Source of the DNA: Scilla litardierei
Lineage: Eukaryota > Streptophyta > Magnoliopsida > Asparagales > Asparagaceae
NCBI GenBank assembly: GCA_030789695.1
Contig: CM061141.1
Coordinates: forward strand, 197,357,689-197,421,688
Direction of reading: 5' to 3'
DNA: 64,000 nucleotides
A program made the translations under genes and the position numbers. The notes under the pieces are model-generated. The model made no database searches. It was not told the DNA's origin and worked only from the letters and a program-made list of their open reading frames with translations. Numbering within the stretch: the stretch's first letter is position 1; every line of letters begins with the position of its first letter. Positions 1-11,100 of this stretch are shown one piece after another.

Positions 1-180
1 TCAGCAAGGTCAACAACAGCAAGTTGTACAACTGCACCACCGCCTCCGCAAGCTGCATCGGGAGCCAGACAATTTCGGGAGATGAACCCGAAAAGCTTCT
101 CCAGAAGAGAAGGGCCAATAGAAGCTGAAGAATGGGACATGAGTACGGAAGACGATCTAATAACACTAACTGGAAAATGA
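1..180 (+). pseudogene. Ty3/gypsy gag fragment (N-terminal part)
   Basis: The frame is open from base 1 to a TGA at 178-180. After a proline/alanine stretch it reads QFREMNPKSFS, then EGPIEAEEWDMSTED, which resembles the start of the retrotransposon gag domain of plant chromoviruses (F..M.P..F.G..DP..AEEW). The reading stops where the capsid homology would normally continue for 150 or more residues, so this is a scrap of a gag gene running in from the left. No LTR or pol sequence follows. The Ty3/gypsy assignment is inferred from motif resemblance only; a low-complexity coincidence cannot be excluded. Confidence 0.5.
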
Positions 181-650
181 CTTAACCAAGTTTGAAGCTG
201 TAAAGACCGGTATTCATCGTACGTATTCGCGTACATATTTTTATGATGTATTGAACTAAGAGACTATTCGCTTTATTATTTTGTTGATCAGTCTGTATGC
301 GTGACTCATCGCCGCATTTGTGATCCTCCCGACTACACGATCATAATAACAGTAATTTTGTCACGTTGGACATCGTGGACGTTCATGGGAAAATTGTAAT
401 AATTTGGATGTTATTAACCATATTCCTAACCCAATCATCTCTTATACGTATTAATAAATCTTAAATGATTTTAAGAGATCTAATTCAAAATCTAGCAAAT
501 AATTTCCTTAATCTTAAAATCTTACCTAATGTTTTCATATCTAAATTAACTCTTTTGCAAACAAAGATATCTAATATCCTAATTAACATCTCGCGTAGAC
601 CCGATTTCATGAAATCGTAACCAACCCTATCTCTACTCATCCACGCACTC
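181..650. other. AT-rich intergenic stretch, nothing recognised
   Basis: AT-rich sequence without a convincing ORF, RNA gene or repeat structure. It separates the gag scrap from the C/T-rich block that follows. Confidence 0.5.
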
Positions 651-1510
651 TTGAATCCCACGCACGTGGAAACTCACGGGAATCTTAACAACTATAGCAC
701 GATGTGTGGCATGCAAATCTCAACCCATGCAACAATCTCTGATTCGTCCACTTCCCATTTTGATACTCTCTCTTTCTCAACCATCTCGATCTGTTTTCAT
801 CTACCCCCATCTCTTTTCTTTTTAAAACCCAAAATAAAGCCCTCTTCTTTCCCTTGGAATCCAACAGCAGCGCAACCCACCAAACCCCAGTTCTCCTACA
901 AACACAGCCCTCTCCAAGCGCCCATCCACAAACATCCATTCTCCACATCACCCAGCGCCTCGACCTACCTCTTCGAGTGCCGGACTTCGAGCGTTTCTCC
1001 GTTCGACCCCGATGCCCTCTCCCGAAGCCCATGACCTCACAACTCCAGTGCATCCGTCTCAGCCCAGCTCCGAGTCCTCAGCCCCCACACCGCTCCCTTA
1101 CGCCGGCAAACCTCGCCACTGAGCGCCTCGATTCACGACCCCAAACTCTGTCAAACCCCGAACATCACCCCTCCGAGCACCGCATCTTCATCCTCTCGAC
1201 CAAGCACCACTGTGACCCAGCACCTCCTAACTCCTCCCATCGCTGCTCTAAGCCACGCAACCCACCAGCGCCTCACACCCCCGAAACCACCTCCCTAGTG
1301 CTCCAACCCTGGCAAGCCCGCCATCTCTTCGCCCATAACCGTTCTCGTCACCTCTGGTAGACCACCATTGCCGTCACCCTTCCTCCGACATCTGAGCCAT
1401 TCCTAAGAACGCCGCCATCGCACAGACGCCTCGCCGTCGTCTGAACCGTCGTCGTCTTCGTCTGCACCCCCGCGAAGAGCCCGCAAACGAACATGAAAGC
1501 ATGTGTTGTG
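651..1510. other. C/T-rich, CpG-containing block, possible old LTR or 5' leader
   Basis: The plus strand is strongly pyrimidine-rich (CCC, CTC and CACC runs) with many CpGs, unlike the AT-rich DNA on both sides. Overlapping open frames on both strands (up to 168 codons) follow from the composition, show no domain, and disagree in frame. A similar pyrimidine-rich leader lies downstream of the TATA box in the LARD-B LTR, so this may be the R region of a decayed LTR whose end is near 3026. I could not find the matching LTR start. Confidence 0.3.
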
Positions 1511-2859
1511 AATGTTAGGTCATGCGCTATATATATTGAACTCATGATAATTAATAATATAATGTTAGTTTAATTATAAAATCATTTTGGTGTTGGTCAG
1601 TATAGGATGTTAGTATTAGGGTGATATCAGTACATGATTATTTGCATGCGATGCCTGTATGGTTTAGGGATGTCATATTTAAAAGCATGTTACTAAAAGA
1701 TGTTAACAACAATATAAAGTTGTTTTAGATTAAAATGCCAATGAATTATATTATTAAGTTTTTAATAATTATAAATATCAGTAAGTGTTATACCTTACAC
1801 TATGTAAACACTTAGTACTTTTGTTAGTACTCTAATTAACGACAAGGTTATATTGGTATAGCTTTAATAATAATTGTCTAAAATTGAGCTAATTGTTAAT
1901 ATTAATAATCCATAACGCAGATAAACCGCACCTCCCGATACAACCACTTGGACACCAAGCACTATCCCTAGGCAAGTATTTTATTGTGAATTAACTGCAA
2001 ACCATAACTGCTCATTATTTGATATGCATGTGGACAATTGGGATTGCATCATACTTTTCTCTTTAGTAGTTGCTTTAGGTATAATTGGACATGTAACATT
2101 AAGTTGTAATTGAGGACAAATTACTATCTTCCTGCTAACACAACGAACTAAACTGGACATAGGGTAGGACACAACCAATCGAAATACAAATGCAACACCA
2201 TCGAATACAGATGGGACTAACCTAGTCGGACGACTAGACAGACACGTGGGTGGGGTTGGTTCATGTAGTAGAGTCTATAAGTGTGTCTTGTACATCTTAC
2301 GGCTACTTTCATACCACACTAATGGAAGCAAGAATCTTGGCCATTTTCCAGGTTAGGGATAACAAGAAGCGTCATGGTAAACCCCCGATGATAGGATGTA
2401 TCGAGAACACTATACCTACTCAGACATGAACTTACACGAGCACAAATATTCCATTTGAAACATGTTAACTTCTTTAAAATGCAACTTATCAGTCCAATTA
2501 ATTCAGCATGCTCAACTTTACTTTATGCACTTATTTATTATATCTGTGTCTGGTGTTTCTTTTCTGTTGCTAAAGTTATTGTTTCATTTACTATAAAATC
2601 TTTCCGAGCTATTCGCTGACATATATTTCAATGTAATTGTGAAATATATGTTAGGTTCAGAGACTTAGTACGTTGCAGACCCCGCTGATCAGAGTAGATC
2701 ATCCCTGCTGAAGCCTAGAAAATTACTGATGTCCTCATTTATTTAGTTTTTATTATTGTTGCAGGTGTGTTGCTTTTGTAATAAAATTGTACGGTCATGA
2801 TAGGCGTAACTCATTTGTATACTTATTTTGAACTCTGGCCAAGTTGTAATAAATATTTT
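1511..2859. other. AT-rich stretch without recognisable genes
   Basis: No ORF above about 65 codons and no domain. The block around 2210-2350 and the following bases could be the middle of an LTR whose end is visible at 2860-3026, but similarity to the intact LTRs in this window is too weak by eye to claim it. Confidence 0.35.
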
Positions 2860-3026
2860 ATGTTATTTCTGATTATTGCGGTTGCAAGGACCTGGTTGCT
2901 ATCTACACAAAATGCTTAATGTGCTTAAGTCAAAGAAGACAGAAAAAAGTACTTCTTCTTTGCTTTAAGCACATGCAGACCCGCTCATGTCCTCGCTCCC
3001 AAGTACAATGGGAAGCGGGGCATGAC
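2860..3026 (+). mobile_element. Degenerate Tekay-type LTR, 3' end
   Basis: Two landmarks of the LTRs at 41774-44588 and 52337-55148 occur in the right order: the phrase GTTGCAAGGACCTG at about 2883-2896 and the terminal phrase GGGAAGCGGGGCATGACA at 3009-3026. The intact LTRs end GGGAAGCGGGGCGTGACA. The body between is diverged. The following bases do not match the internal start of the two LARDs, so this is either an old truncated LTR or a related family. Confidence 0.5.
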
Positions 3027-3239
3027 AGAAGCCTACCCCATGACCCAGATCCGTAACGTCATGGAAGCGACCTTTTTGCAAATTGTGCAATGGTAGATAT
3101 ATTCTAACAAGTTCAATACTGTAAACACAAATAAAAATTGAATCTATTATATAATTGGTGATGTTTTTGAATGGGGTTGCTGAATTGGATAGAAGGGCAG
3201 GCAAAAGGATGGTTGAGATTGAATCTTGAGGAATCAATA

Positions 3240-3665
3240 TGTAATTTAAGAGTGTGTGTAAATTTTGGAGGGAAAATCCTAAAATTTAAGGGGAAGTACT
3301 AAAATTTTTGGGGACTATTTAGATAATTAAATTTTGAGGGAACAAAACTTTTATATTTTTGGAGAATTGGATCTGATGTAACTAAATTTTGGTTGCAACT
3401 TAAAATTTATTGGCTGAATTAAATTCCCTCGGGCGGAACTAAATTTTAATTTAAAATTTTTAGGGGAACTAAATTTGATAGGAACTAAAATTTTAAATTT
3501 TGAGAGATCTAAATTAGAAGGAACTAAACTTTGGGGGACTAAATTCTTTTGAGGAAATAAATTTTAGTTTGAATGTGATTAAAAAAATTTATTACGGAAT
3601 GATTTGAAAGTGATTGTAAATTTTTCTAGGAGGAAGATTTTGAATGACTTAAAATTTTCAGGAAA
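3240..3665. repeat. Imperfect AT-rich short-period repeat
   Basis: A variable phrase of the type AACTAAATTTTGGGGGA recurs about ten times with spacing of roughly 25-45 bases (for example near 3300, 3380, 3425, 3465, 3485, 3515, 3535). There is no coding potential. It looks like a decayed minisatellite. Confidence 0.45.
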
Positions 3666-3675
3666 AAGGTTTGTA

Positions 3676-3772
3676 TTCCCGTAACCTATGATGACAGATG
3701 TGACTAGTTTATCCTTATTTAATCTTATACATGTGTAGAGCACTTGCCAAGTAACTACAAAAACCCTCAGCT
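3676..3772 (+). repeat. Direct repeat copy 1 (pairs with 4986-5080)
   Basis: The sequence from AACCTATGATG through GTTTATCCTTATTTAATC to TGTGTAGAGC and TGCCAA is repeated with about 85 percent identity by eye at 4986-5080. The copies flank a 1.2-kb block holding the G-rich tract and the SINE. They could be remnants of short terminal direct repeats or of a segmental duplication. Confidence 0.6.
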
Positions 3773-3879
3773 CTCTCATGCATTTCTTTATTTATCTTGA
3801 ATTCCTATGCGCACGACTACTTTTGCTCAGCACGCACAACAACTATTTACAAGTTTGCCATTCAAAATTTAAACCTCTT

Positions 3880-4340
3880 CTACCCTCGTCGTCTCCCCCC
3901 ATCCACACCCGTCGATGAGTTTTTAGGGTTTGGGATTAGTGATGGGGTTGTGAGAGGTCGGAGGAGATGGGCTGTGGAGTTCGTCGAGGGGATGAGGGAG
4001 GTCGACGGTGGAGGATGGACTGGGGAGTTCGTCGGAGGGGCGGCAGACGGGGAGAGGGTAGCCGATGGAAGATGATGAGGGTCGGCGGTGGGGGCAATGG
4101 AGGGGGATGGGCTCCGTAGTCGGCAAATGAAGCGACAGAGGGGTTGGGAGTTCGGCGGATGGAGCGGAGGGGGGTAATGGAGGGGTGGGTGAGTTGGGCG
4201 GATGGGGCAGAGGGGGGCGGGGGATGCTGGGAAGATGAAGATGGGAAAAGGAGGGTGCAGGATTGTCGGACGAGGGGGCAGCAGAGGGGTTGGGGAGATC
4301 GGCGGAGGTGTCGACGTTGCCAAATGCATGCGATCGTCAA
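3880..4340. repeat. G-rich, purine-skewed low-complexity block
   Basis: The plus strand is dominated by GGGG, GGAGG and GTCGG(C)GG phrases, with GTTCGTCGAGGGG and GTTCGTCGGAGGGG as recurrent elements. Long antisense open frames (up to 159 codons, proline/serine/threonine-rich) are a by-product of the skew and overlap in three frames. I see no domain. Confidence 0.5.
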
Positions 4341-4757
4341 TTTTTCTCATCGCGCACAAGTGGGGGTATTTTTGTCATTTTCCAAAGGTTGTGCACTGTG
4401 AGCAATTCTGAGTGACAAACTTGTAAATAAACAGAATCTCGGTTGTGCACAGGAGTAAAACAGTATGTGCGCGTAGCGATTTTTTAGTGACCCGAACTCC
4501 AGCACAGTCACACTAGTGGGACGACAAGACAACAAATCAGGGGTATGCAAGGCTGACCCACACCTGCATACCATGTTAATCGAGGGAATTAAGCGAGATA
4601 GCCATCGTTTCTGGATCCCTTGCCTCTCGGATGAAGAGAAACACACTTCATACTCGGCCAATCTGAAAGGGATCAATATTTTGAAGGGAGTTGCTACACG
4701 CACATACAGAATTGCTCACGTTCGTTCTTTGCTCGAAAAACTCTAATTTGAATTTCT
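4341..4757. other. Intergenic sequence with a 76-codon open frame of no recognised family
   Basis: A plus-strand open frame at 4516-4746 reads as an ordinary mixed-composition peptide with no domain I recognise. It has no visible splice or promoter context. It lies between the G-rich block and the SINE, inside the segment bounded by the 3676/4986 direct repeats. It could be a relic exon or chance. Confidence 0.3.
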
Positions 4758-4980
4758 GTCACCGCCGAGTGCCTTTGGCGCATTGGCACCCGGGTGAGAA
4801 CCTGGGACCTCAGGTGTGAGGTCCCGGGTTCGAAACCCCTTACAGCCCTTTGTGTAATTCCCCCCTAATGTAGCTAGTGTAGTATCTCCCCTAGGCTCTT
4901 GCGTCGGACTGGCAACTGGTCTTCGGGGTCGGTTTCCTGCTTTCCCTGCTTTTCGATAAACCAAAATAAAAAACAAAAAA
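4758..4980 (+). mobile_element. tRNA-derived SINE
   Basis: The 5' part carries an RNA polymerase III box A-like sequence TGGCGCATTGG at 4776-4786 and a perfect box B GGTTCGAAACC at 4827-4837, spaced as in tRNA genes. The body of about 140 bp after it is not tRNA-like and ends in an A-rich tail (AAAATAAAAAACAAAAAAA), the usual layout of a plant SINE. The folded tRNA is not complete, so it is not a working tRNA gene. The possible TSD (AATTTCTG at about 4751 versus AATTCTAG at about 4980) is imperfect, suggesting an old insertion. Confidence 0.8.
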
Positions 4981-4985
4981 ATTCT

Positions 4986-5080
4986 AGTCACCTATGATGT
5001 GAGGTACGACGAGTTTATCCTTATTTAATCATATACACGTGTAGAGCGCGTGCCAAATAACTAGAAAACACCAGCATTTT
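4986..5080 (+). repeat. Direct repeat copy 2 (pairs with 3676-3772)
   Basis: Shares GTTTATCCTTATTTAATC and the GTGTAGAGC / TGCCAA phrases with the copy at 3676, followed in both by an A-rich stretch and a C/T-rich leader-like sequence. Confidence 0.6.
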
Positions 5081-5089
5081 TTCATCCTT

Positions 5090-5440
5090 CCCTCACGTTC
5101 TCTTCCCCCAAAGCCCTAACTTTCAAAAATTTCACATATTTCCATCGCCGCTCGCAGTCTCCCTCAGCGTTGCCTTCCTACATCGATTTTGTGGTGCGGC
5201 CTCGCCTAGCCTCGGCCCCTCCTGCTCCCCGCTGCCCCGACGGCCGCGTCAGGTACATCCATTCTCTTCGCTCACAACCTCCGAGATTATTACTTCTAAT
5301 TTATGATAATTTGATGTTCATTCATTTATTTGTTTTAAATTTGTGCAGAAAAGCAACATTCTACGAGGGATTATCTTCCGTATACTTGGAATTGGGTATA
5401 CCTGAGGTAATTAATGTATTGACTTATGTTTTTTGAGTCA
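5090..5440 (+). pseudogene. Exon-like fragments, host gene relic?
   Basis: A C/T-rich leader-like segment (5090-5252) is followed by a possible splice donor (GTCAG|GTACAT near 5251). An exon-like block at 5349-5406 is flanked by TTTGTGCAG and GTAATT, i.e. canonical acceptor and donor, and reads KATFYEGLSSVYLELGIPE. No ATG opens the first segment; the apparent long frame begins at TTG. LARD-A is inserted 260 bp downstream and I could not identify a continuation beyond it. I do not recognise the peptide. It may be a broken host gene or a captured gene piece. Confidence 0.3.
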
Positions 5441-5999
5441 ATCTGAGCTTCTTCAGTTCATAAGGGTCTAAATGCCTGATTAAAAATAGAAGATGCTACT
5501 ATATGATATTGTTAGTCATAACTTTTGGTGGATTAGGTTTACAGAGTCATTTAAACAAAATCTTTCATCCATAAGCTGAAATAAATAACAATGAAGTGGA
5601 TTTTGGGGTTAACAAAATCATCCAGACATGAGAACGAATATAAAAGACTAGAAATTTGTTACGTGCATTGTCACGCCCCGCTTCCCAAAAATGAGGAGGC
5701 GAGACGTGAGAAGGTCCGCTCAGACTTGAAGCTGCAAAGCTCCAAGCCCGATAAGCGTCAATCAACAATGAATTGGCAGGTCCTTGCAACGCAATACGAA
5801 ACAACGATAGGAATAATGAAGTGAGACAATAAGCAATTTATTCAATCTCAGAATATCCATAAAATAAATTACAATATCACAGAAAAGCCACCAGGCTCTA
5901 AAGGGAAAAGCTAAGGCCCAAACATGGCCAACAAGGTACAACATACAAGCAAGGGTGCCCCGCACCAACAACTAACAGCAAACCTAAACAAGGAAGAGA

Positions 6000-6117
6000 A
6001 CACAAGCGACCTCTAAGACTGGTCACCAATGACCACAAACTCCTCCTCAGCAACCACTGGCTCAGCGCTAGCAAACACTACGTCCTCAGCGACAAACTCA
6101 GGCTCGGGATCTAACAT
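6000..6117 (-). other. Short acidic open frame conserved in the LTR R/U5
   Basis: In element orientation an ATG right after the phrase GGGTGACACATG opens a frame of about 34 codons starting MLDPEPEFVAED, continuing through ...SAEP... and ending ...EEFVVIGDQS. The same start and acidic pattern recur in the LTRs of LARD-B (for example 44152-44229) and the Tekay-like element (around 58240-58360). Translation is not shown. The preserved frame across diverged LTRs is the only argument that it is coding. Confidence 0.4.
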
Positions 6118-6357
6118 GTGTCACCCAAAAGAGAAAAGGGGCACATGTCAGCAAGTCGAAAGACTTGTGCAAGGAAACTGAAAGAAAGGTAAACTAACAA
6201 CCAAGCAGTTATAGTATGATGCATGACATGGAAAGTATAGTATGGAAGTGACAAGTATGGGGAAGTACAAGTAGCAAGTATGTCATGGATAACAAGTTTT
6301 ACAAGTAAAACACGGACAAGTACAAGTGGTAGGTGTGACATGTATTGTCAAGTAACA

Positions 6358-6470
6358 AGTATAAGGGATCACCCACACACAGGTGAGCGCCCTATTGCCC
6401 GCAGGCTGTAATCAAGTACAAGGGATCACTCACACACAGGCGAGTGCCCTATTGCCCGCAGGCTGTATTG
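6358..6470 (-). repeat. Two-copy tandem repeat of about 55 bp in the LTR
   Basis: Two adjacent copies of a unit running from AAGGGATCAC through CCCTATTGCCCGCAGGCTGTA. The same doublet is present in the right LTR at about 12575-12690, so it predates this insertion. It lies in the transcribed R/U5 part. Confidence 0.75.
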
Positions 6471-6594
6471 AGCTCGTTTTCTGGACCACGAGCCAGATTT
6501 GTAATTGGCCTAGGGTTGTGCCCGCAAAACGGGTGCCTAGCCGGAACAAGTAGCACTAGTGTGTAGCGATGCTACGCAATCACGATGAGTGTTC

Positions 6595-6775
6595 AAGCAG
6601 GCAATGACATGAGCAGTTATTCGCGTACAGTTAATTAAATTAAACATGACAGGCAAAATGCAATGAAATGAACAGATATTTGCGTACCGTTAATTTAAAT
6701 TAAACATGGCAGTTAAAGATGCATGGATGACATGAACAGCTAATACGCGTACCGTTAATTGAAATTAAACGTGAC
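6595..6775 (-). repeat. Three-copy tandem repeat containing GCGTACCGTTAAT
   Basis: Three units of about 60-65 bp each carry GCGTACCGTTAATT followed by AAATTAAAC and GACAT or GGCAG. The right LTR has the same triplet at about 12835-12995; the Tekay-like LTR has a single copy near 58964. The expansion is therefore specific to the LARD-A lineage. Confidence 0.7.
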
Positions 6776-7374
6776 ATACAAGCATGATGAAGGTGACGGA
6801 CCAAGCTTCGTTGTCAAGCTAGGTCAATGGCGTTCAGACGGCTATCCTTTCACCATCTAGACTCTTTTACGCTAAAGCAAGGAAATGGCCTAAGACATGG
6901 CCCAAATCAAGAGATACAAGTTTCACTTGCCTCACGCCAAGGAAGATGATCAACGAGGCACGCCACAAAAGTTATCTACGGAGAGGAAATCGCTGCCACG
7001 GAGAAACAATCATCAAACAACATCCAACCTAGTTTATTATTAGGGTTTCAATAAAATCACAAGGAGAGTTATGAGAAAACCAAAGGATCGAACCCTACCG
7101 TATAGAAACGGAAGATCGATGCCGAGCAAGCACGGCAACGGAAGAACGATCCGGGGAAACCTAGGGTTCAGATCTGGAATGAGGAGAAAATCTGGAGAAA
7201 TGGGGTTTTGGGGATTTTTGGGGGTTTTCCGGCGACCTAGAGGTGGTGGCCGGCCAAAATGGAGAGGGAGAAGGGGCTCTTGATGAAGGAGGAAGGCTAG
7301 GGGAAGATGGAGAAGGATTTGGGGAAGAAGGAGGCTCAGGAGAAATGAAAGAAGAAAAGAAAACGTTTGGGGGG

Positions 7375-7382
7375 TTTAAATA
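7375..7382 (-). promoter_or_regulatory. Putative TATA box of the LARD-A LTR
   Basis: TATTTAAA on the minus strand in a C-rich context, directly downstream (element orientation) of the TAGTCGGTC array. The same box in the same position occurs at 13588-13595 and at 59600-59607. It marks the inferred U3/R boundary; no transcript data are available. Confidence 0.55.
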
Positions 7383-7424
7383 GGAAGAGCTAGCGGATGC
7401 CCAGAAATTAGGGTTTCGACACTG

Positions 7425-7842
7425 ATTAGTCGGTCAAAGAAGAGTTACTGACCGACTAGTTTAGCAACTAGTCGGTCGGTTGACCAACTGTGACCGACTA
7501 GAATCAAACAGCGAAAGAAGGGGAAAATCTGGGAAGTGAATTAGTCGGTCTGTGAAGGCCCGTCGACCGACTAGTTTGGAATCTAGTCGGTCGGTGAGTG
7601 TTCATGAACCGACTAACGAGGAACAGTAGCTTAGGTAAAATTAATCAAAGGAACTAGTCGGTCTGAGAGCAAATTCTGACCGACTAGTTTCACATCTAGT
7701 CGATCGGTGGTTGTTCTTAGACCGACTAAGAGTAAACAGTAACTCTTGTACAGTAGATTTAAAGAACTAGTCGGTTGGAGAAGAGTTCCTGACCGACTAG
7801 ATTGAATTCTAGTCGGTTGGTCCGTCTTCTCGAACCAACTAA
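7425..7842 (-). repeat. TAGTCGGTC/GACCGACTA array in U3 (about four units)
   Basis: About four units of 100-110 bp, each with two convergent motif pairs: TAGTCGGTC ... GACCGACTAG, then CTAGTCGGTCGGT ... GACCGACTA, with a loosely conserved tail AAACAG. Each pair can form a hairpin. The array lies upstream of the TATA box, where U3 enhancers sit. It is homologous to arrays at 13639-14054, 26964-27493, 38690-38880 and 59651-60065. Confidence 0.9.
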
Positions 7843-8111
7843 GATGCACTAAAAGTGCCGATTCGAATCGTGGAGCTTCAGGAAGATTCCTATGGCTTCT
7901 AAGATCACTCTAACTCTAAGATATGAGCGATTTGAAGATCGTCACGAATGACTTACTCCGAAATCGACGATCGAAGGAAGAAGCTTGAAAATCACGACGA
8001 AACGATCGAAAGTGAAAGCTACGAAGACGGAGAAAGGAAATCACAACCAAAGAGAAGGCAACCAAATATATATATATATATATAATCTATACAAGAAAAC
8101 CATTCGTTACA

Positions 8112-11100
8112 TCCTTCCCACCTTAGAATAAAGTCCGTCCTCGGACTTTCTAACATATCTAGTCGCTCTGGTAACTACCCAATCATATCACATTCAATCA
8201 GGTATAGTTATTACAAGTGCTTATATTCGCACTAGGCAATCAAACATTAACACTACTAGCATGCATCATCCACGCACATCATACTCTTATACCTATCATA
8301 GCCATTCTTACTCATACATGTATCTCAATCCTATATATACATACATCCCTTATTTAGCTATTACTTACCTAGCACCAAACATTAGTCCATATACTCACGA
8401 CCAATTAAATAGTTCACACTAGTAATTACCATCGTAACACTCTACGTTAAGTAGCTACCTATGAACAAGGCAATAAGAATACACTACTCCCTATATCTCC
8501 TAGTATACATCCAATACCAAACACGTCAACACACGTAATCACACCACACCATCTAAACTCAAGTTATTATATTTAATATACTTCCACCATCATTATAATT
8601 TCACAATTTATAGCCATTCCAATACATGCAAATATTTCACTATAACTTCACATCACATACGGCCCTATAATTATACCCACGGCACGCCACACATATTATA
8701 GTCACCAAAACTTATAACTAAGCACATACTTACCCGTGCATGGTGCACACCCACACACGCTAACATTTCATTCATATTTACTAATCATACGATTATAAAC
8801 TCAGTACATCGACACGCTTAGTTTAGCTAGCACGTAAACATATTCACGCAGGCAAGCCCCCTAATAAATAACTATACCACAAGACCAACACATATAACTA
8901 TATACTGGTTTAGCGACCCACAATCATGTGCGTAACACAACCGGACACAAACAATCCAAACATTATACATACATCATCCATCACTATACACCAACCACAT
9001 ACAAATACACCAACGTACATAGAGTATACCCACTCACGCTTGAGTAAGACTCAAAATCATAGCAGAATAACTCCATATACATAACACAGCATCCATACAT
9101 ATACCAATACTATCTAATGCATACACGTCTACCAACATAACCATATACATATCAAAATGTTAAACACCCTTAATATCTAATCAGGTAATATCACATATTT
9201 CAATCACTTCATATACCATGATATTGTTACAAACATCAGCACACTTATAATTACAATACTCTCCCTAATAAATGCTGTCATCGTATGGTCACATACATGT
9301 ATCATATATTCATACCATATCCATCCATCTATAATTGGCACATCAATACACTTACTTCATTCATTAGTTAAGATATGCTGTAGTCGGGTATACCTCAAGG
9401 TATATACGCATACGACATCTCATAAAAACAAGTAATACCAATCAAACATTATAATCCTACTATCACATGTATATCACACTTACACTCATGCAGCTAATAC
9501 ATAACTACCTACACACAATATACCAATACAAACCACAAACAACTTCATATGCATCATGAAATTTAATACACTACGACAACACAACAAATTACACTAATGG
9601 GGCCCACCAAACTATACTAAGGTTGACACGGGCGACGACAAGCTCTATTGGCTAGACAAAAGGAAAGAAACTGAAATCAAAAGCGTAACAAATAGAAAGA
9701 TCGAAAAGCATGAGAACGGCCGTGTAATGATGTAATGATGCTCCATTAGGATACATGGAAAATAGTGTGTAAAAGATATAAGTTAAAACGAAGAGTACGA
9801 AACTGGTCGATAAAATGAGTCGTTCGAAATAAGTTTGAGTCGAATATATATATAACAAGAGGAATTGATTTATTTAGCTTATATAAAGCTATCACGAGTA
9901 AAAGTAAAGCATTCACACGAACATATAGGGCATATGTTAGAAAATGTTATGCGGCAGTAGTTTAAAAATTTTGGGAAAAAGTTTCGAGGTTCAAGGAATC
10001 AAATCAGATCAAATATAGTGTAGAGGGTTTATGCTCATGCCAAATGTTTTTTTCCAAGTCTTAAAACTGAAGAGAAATTCCAATAAACCGTATTGAAAGT
10101 ACTTTTTAGAGAATCCGGGCTCGCCAGCAGAAACTGATTTATACAAGGGTCTTAACACACGAGCACAACGAACATAGTACTGATATATAAAAATAATTGT
10201 AGTTCTATTCTAAAAATCATTTTTAGAAATATGTATGATGAATGGAAAGGTAGTAACATCTTAGTAGTATGGAAGTAAGTGGGAGGATATATATAGAATT
10301 ATTAAATTGGTAATAAAGCTTTAAAACCGAATTATGGAGGTCTAACTCAGGAAATGGTTTCGAAAAGTAATTTTACGAAAATCTGAACTAGGGAAAACGT
10401 TGAGCATAAAAATCGACTCGCTGAAAGCTGAAGTCCCATGTGACTTGAAAGGTATATAAGAAGTAAGCACGATACGGTATTCGAATAAGTTTTAATGGCA
10501 TAAGTAAGAAAAGAAAATTATAATTCAGATTAGGAAAAACAGAAGTACGGTCCAGAATAAAATTGGTATATGAAAAGAGGCAAGACATTTATATCGATAT
10601 GAAAATATAGGTTGGAAAATATTATAAACTAATAATCAAAAATCTCGACAAAAGTTTCAATGTTTAGAAAAGAACAAATAAATTTAAGTCACGAAAGAGT
10701 ATGAAATCTAATATATATATATTAAAAGTTCGCGAACAAATTTAAACTTAGCGAAAGAGGAACACCGAAAATACTTTTAGGGGAAACAAGGATTTGCCAC
10801 AAGAATGGGTTGGTATAAAGACTTGAAGTACGGGTACGACAAACTTGTAATTAGTATATATTCATAAATTAATGGGAGTTCTATTTATCTTGAAAGAAGT
10901 ATTTTAAAATATGTATGGTAAATTGCTAAAATGAATTTCGCGATTTAGAAAAGGTGGTATATCGAATTATCGAAATAGTACTAAGGTTTAAAATCAAGTG
11001 CGGACGATATATGTTAGAAAAATAGTTACAAGATAGTAAATTTAAAATTTCGACCAATTAGTCTTCAAAATCTAAGAATGACTTTTAGCTCAAATGGAAG

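Larger units (their letters stand above)
5669..8111 (-). repeat. LARD-A 3' LTR
   Basis: 2443-bp LTR with TG...CA ends in element orientation. In element order from 8111 downward: TGTAACG, a short (TA)n, a U3 portion shared with the Sirevirus LTR, the TAGTCGGTC array, a TATA box at 7375-7382, then a long R/U5 with tandem repeats and the short acidic ORF. It is near-identical to the right LTR at 11883-14732 apart from scattered substitutions, a longer (TA)n and the MITE in the right copy. Confidence 0.93.

Noticed and set aside
854..1360. 168-codon plus-strand frame
   Set aside because: Pyrimidine-rich, low-complexity, overlaps other open frames on both strands; no domain.
3880..4359. Antisense proline/serine-rich frames up to 159 codons
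   Set aside because: By-product of the G-rich skew; three frames overlap and none has a recognisable domain.
4760..4845. Functional tRNA gene
   Set aside because: Box A and B are present, but I could not fold acceptor and anticodon stems, and the sequence continues into a 3' body with an A-rich tail; it is a SINE.
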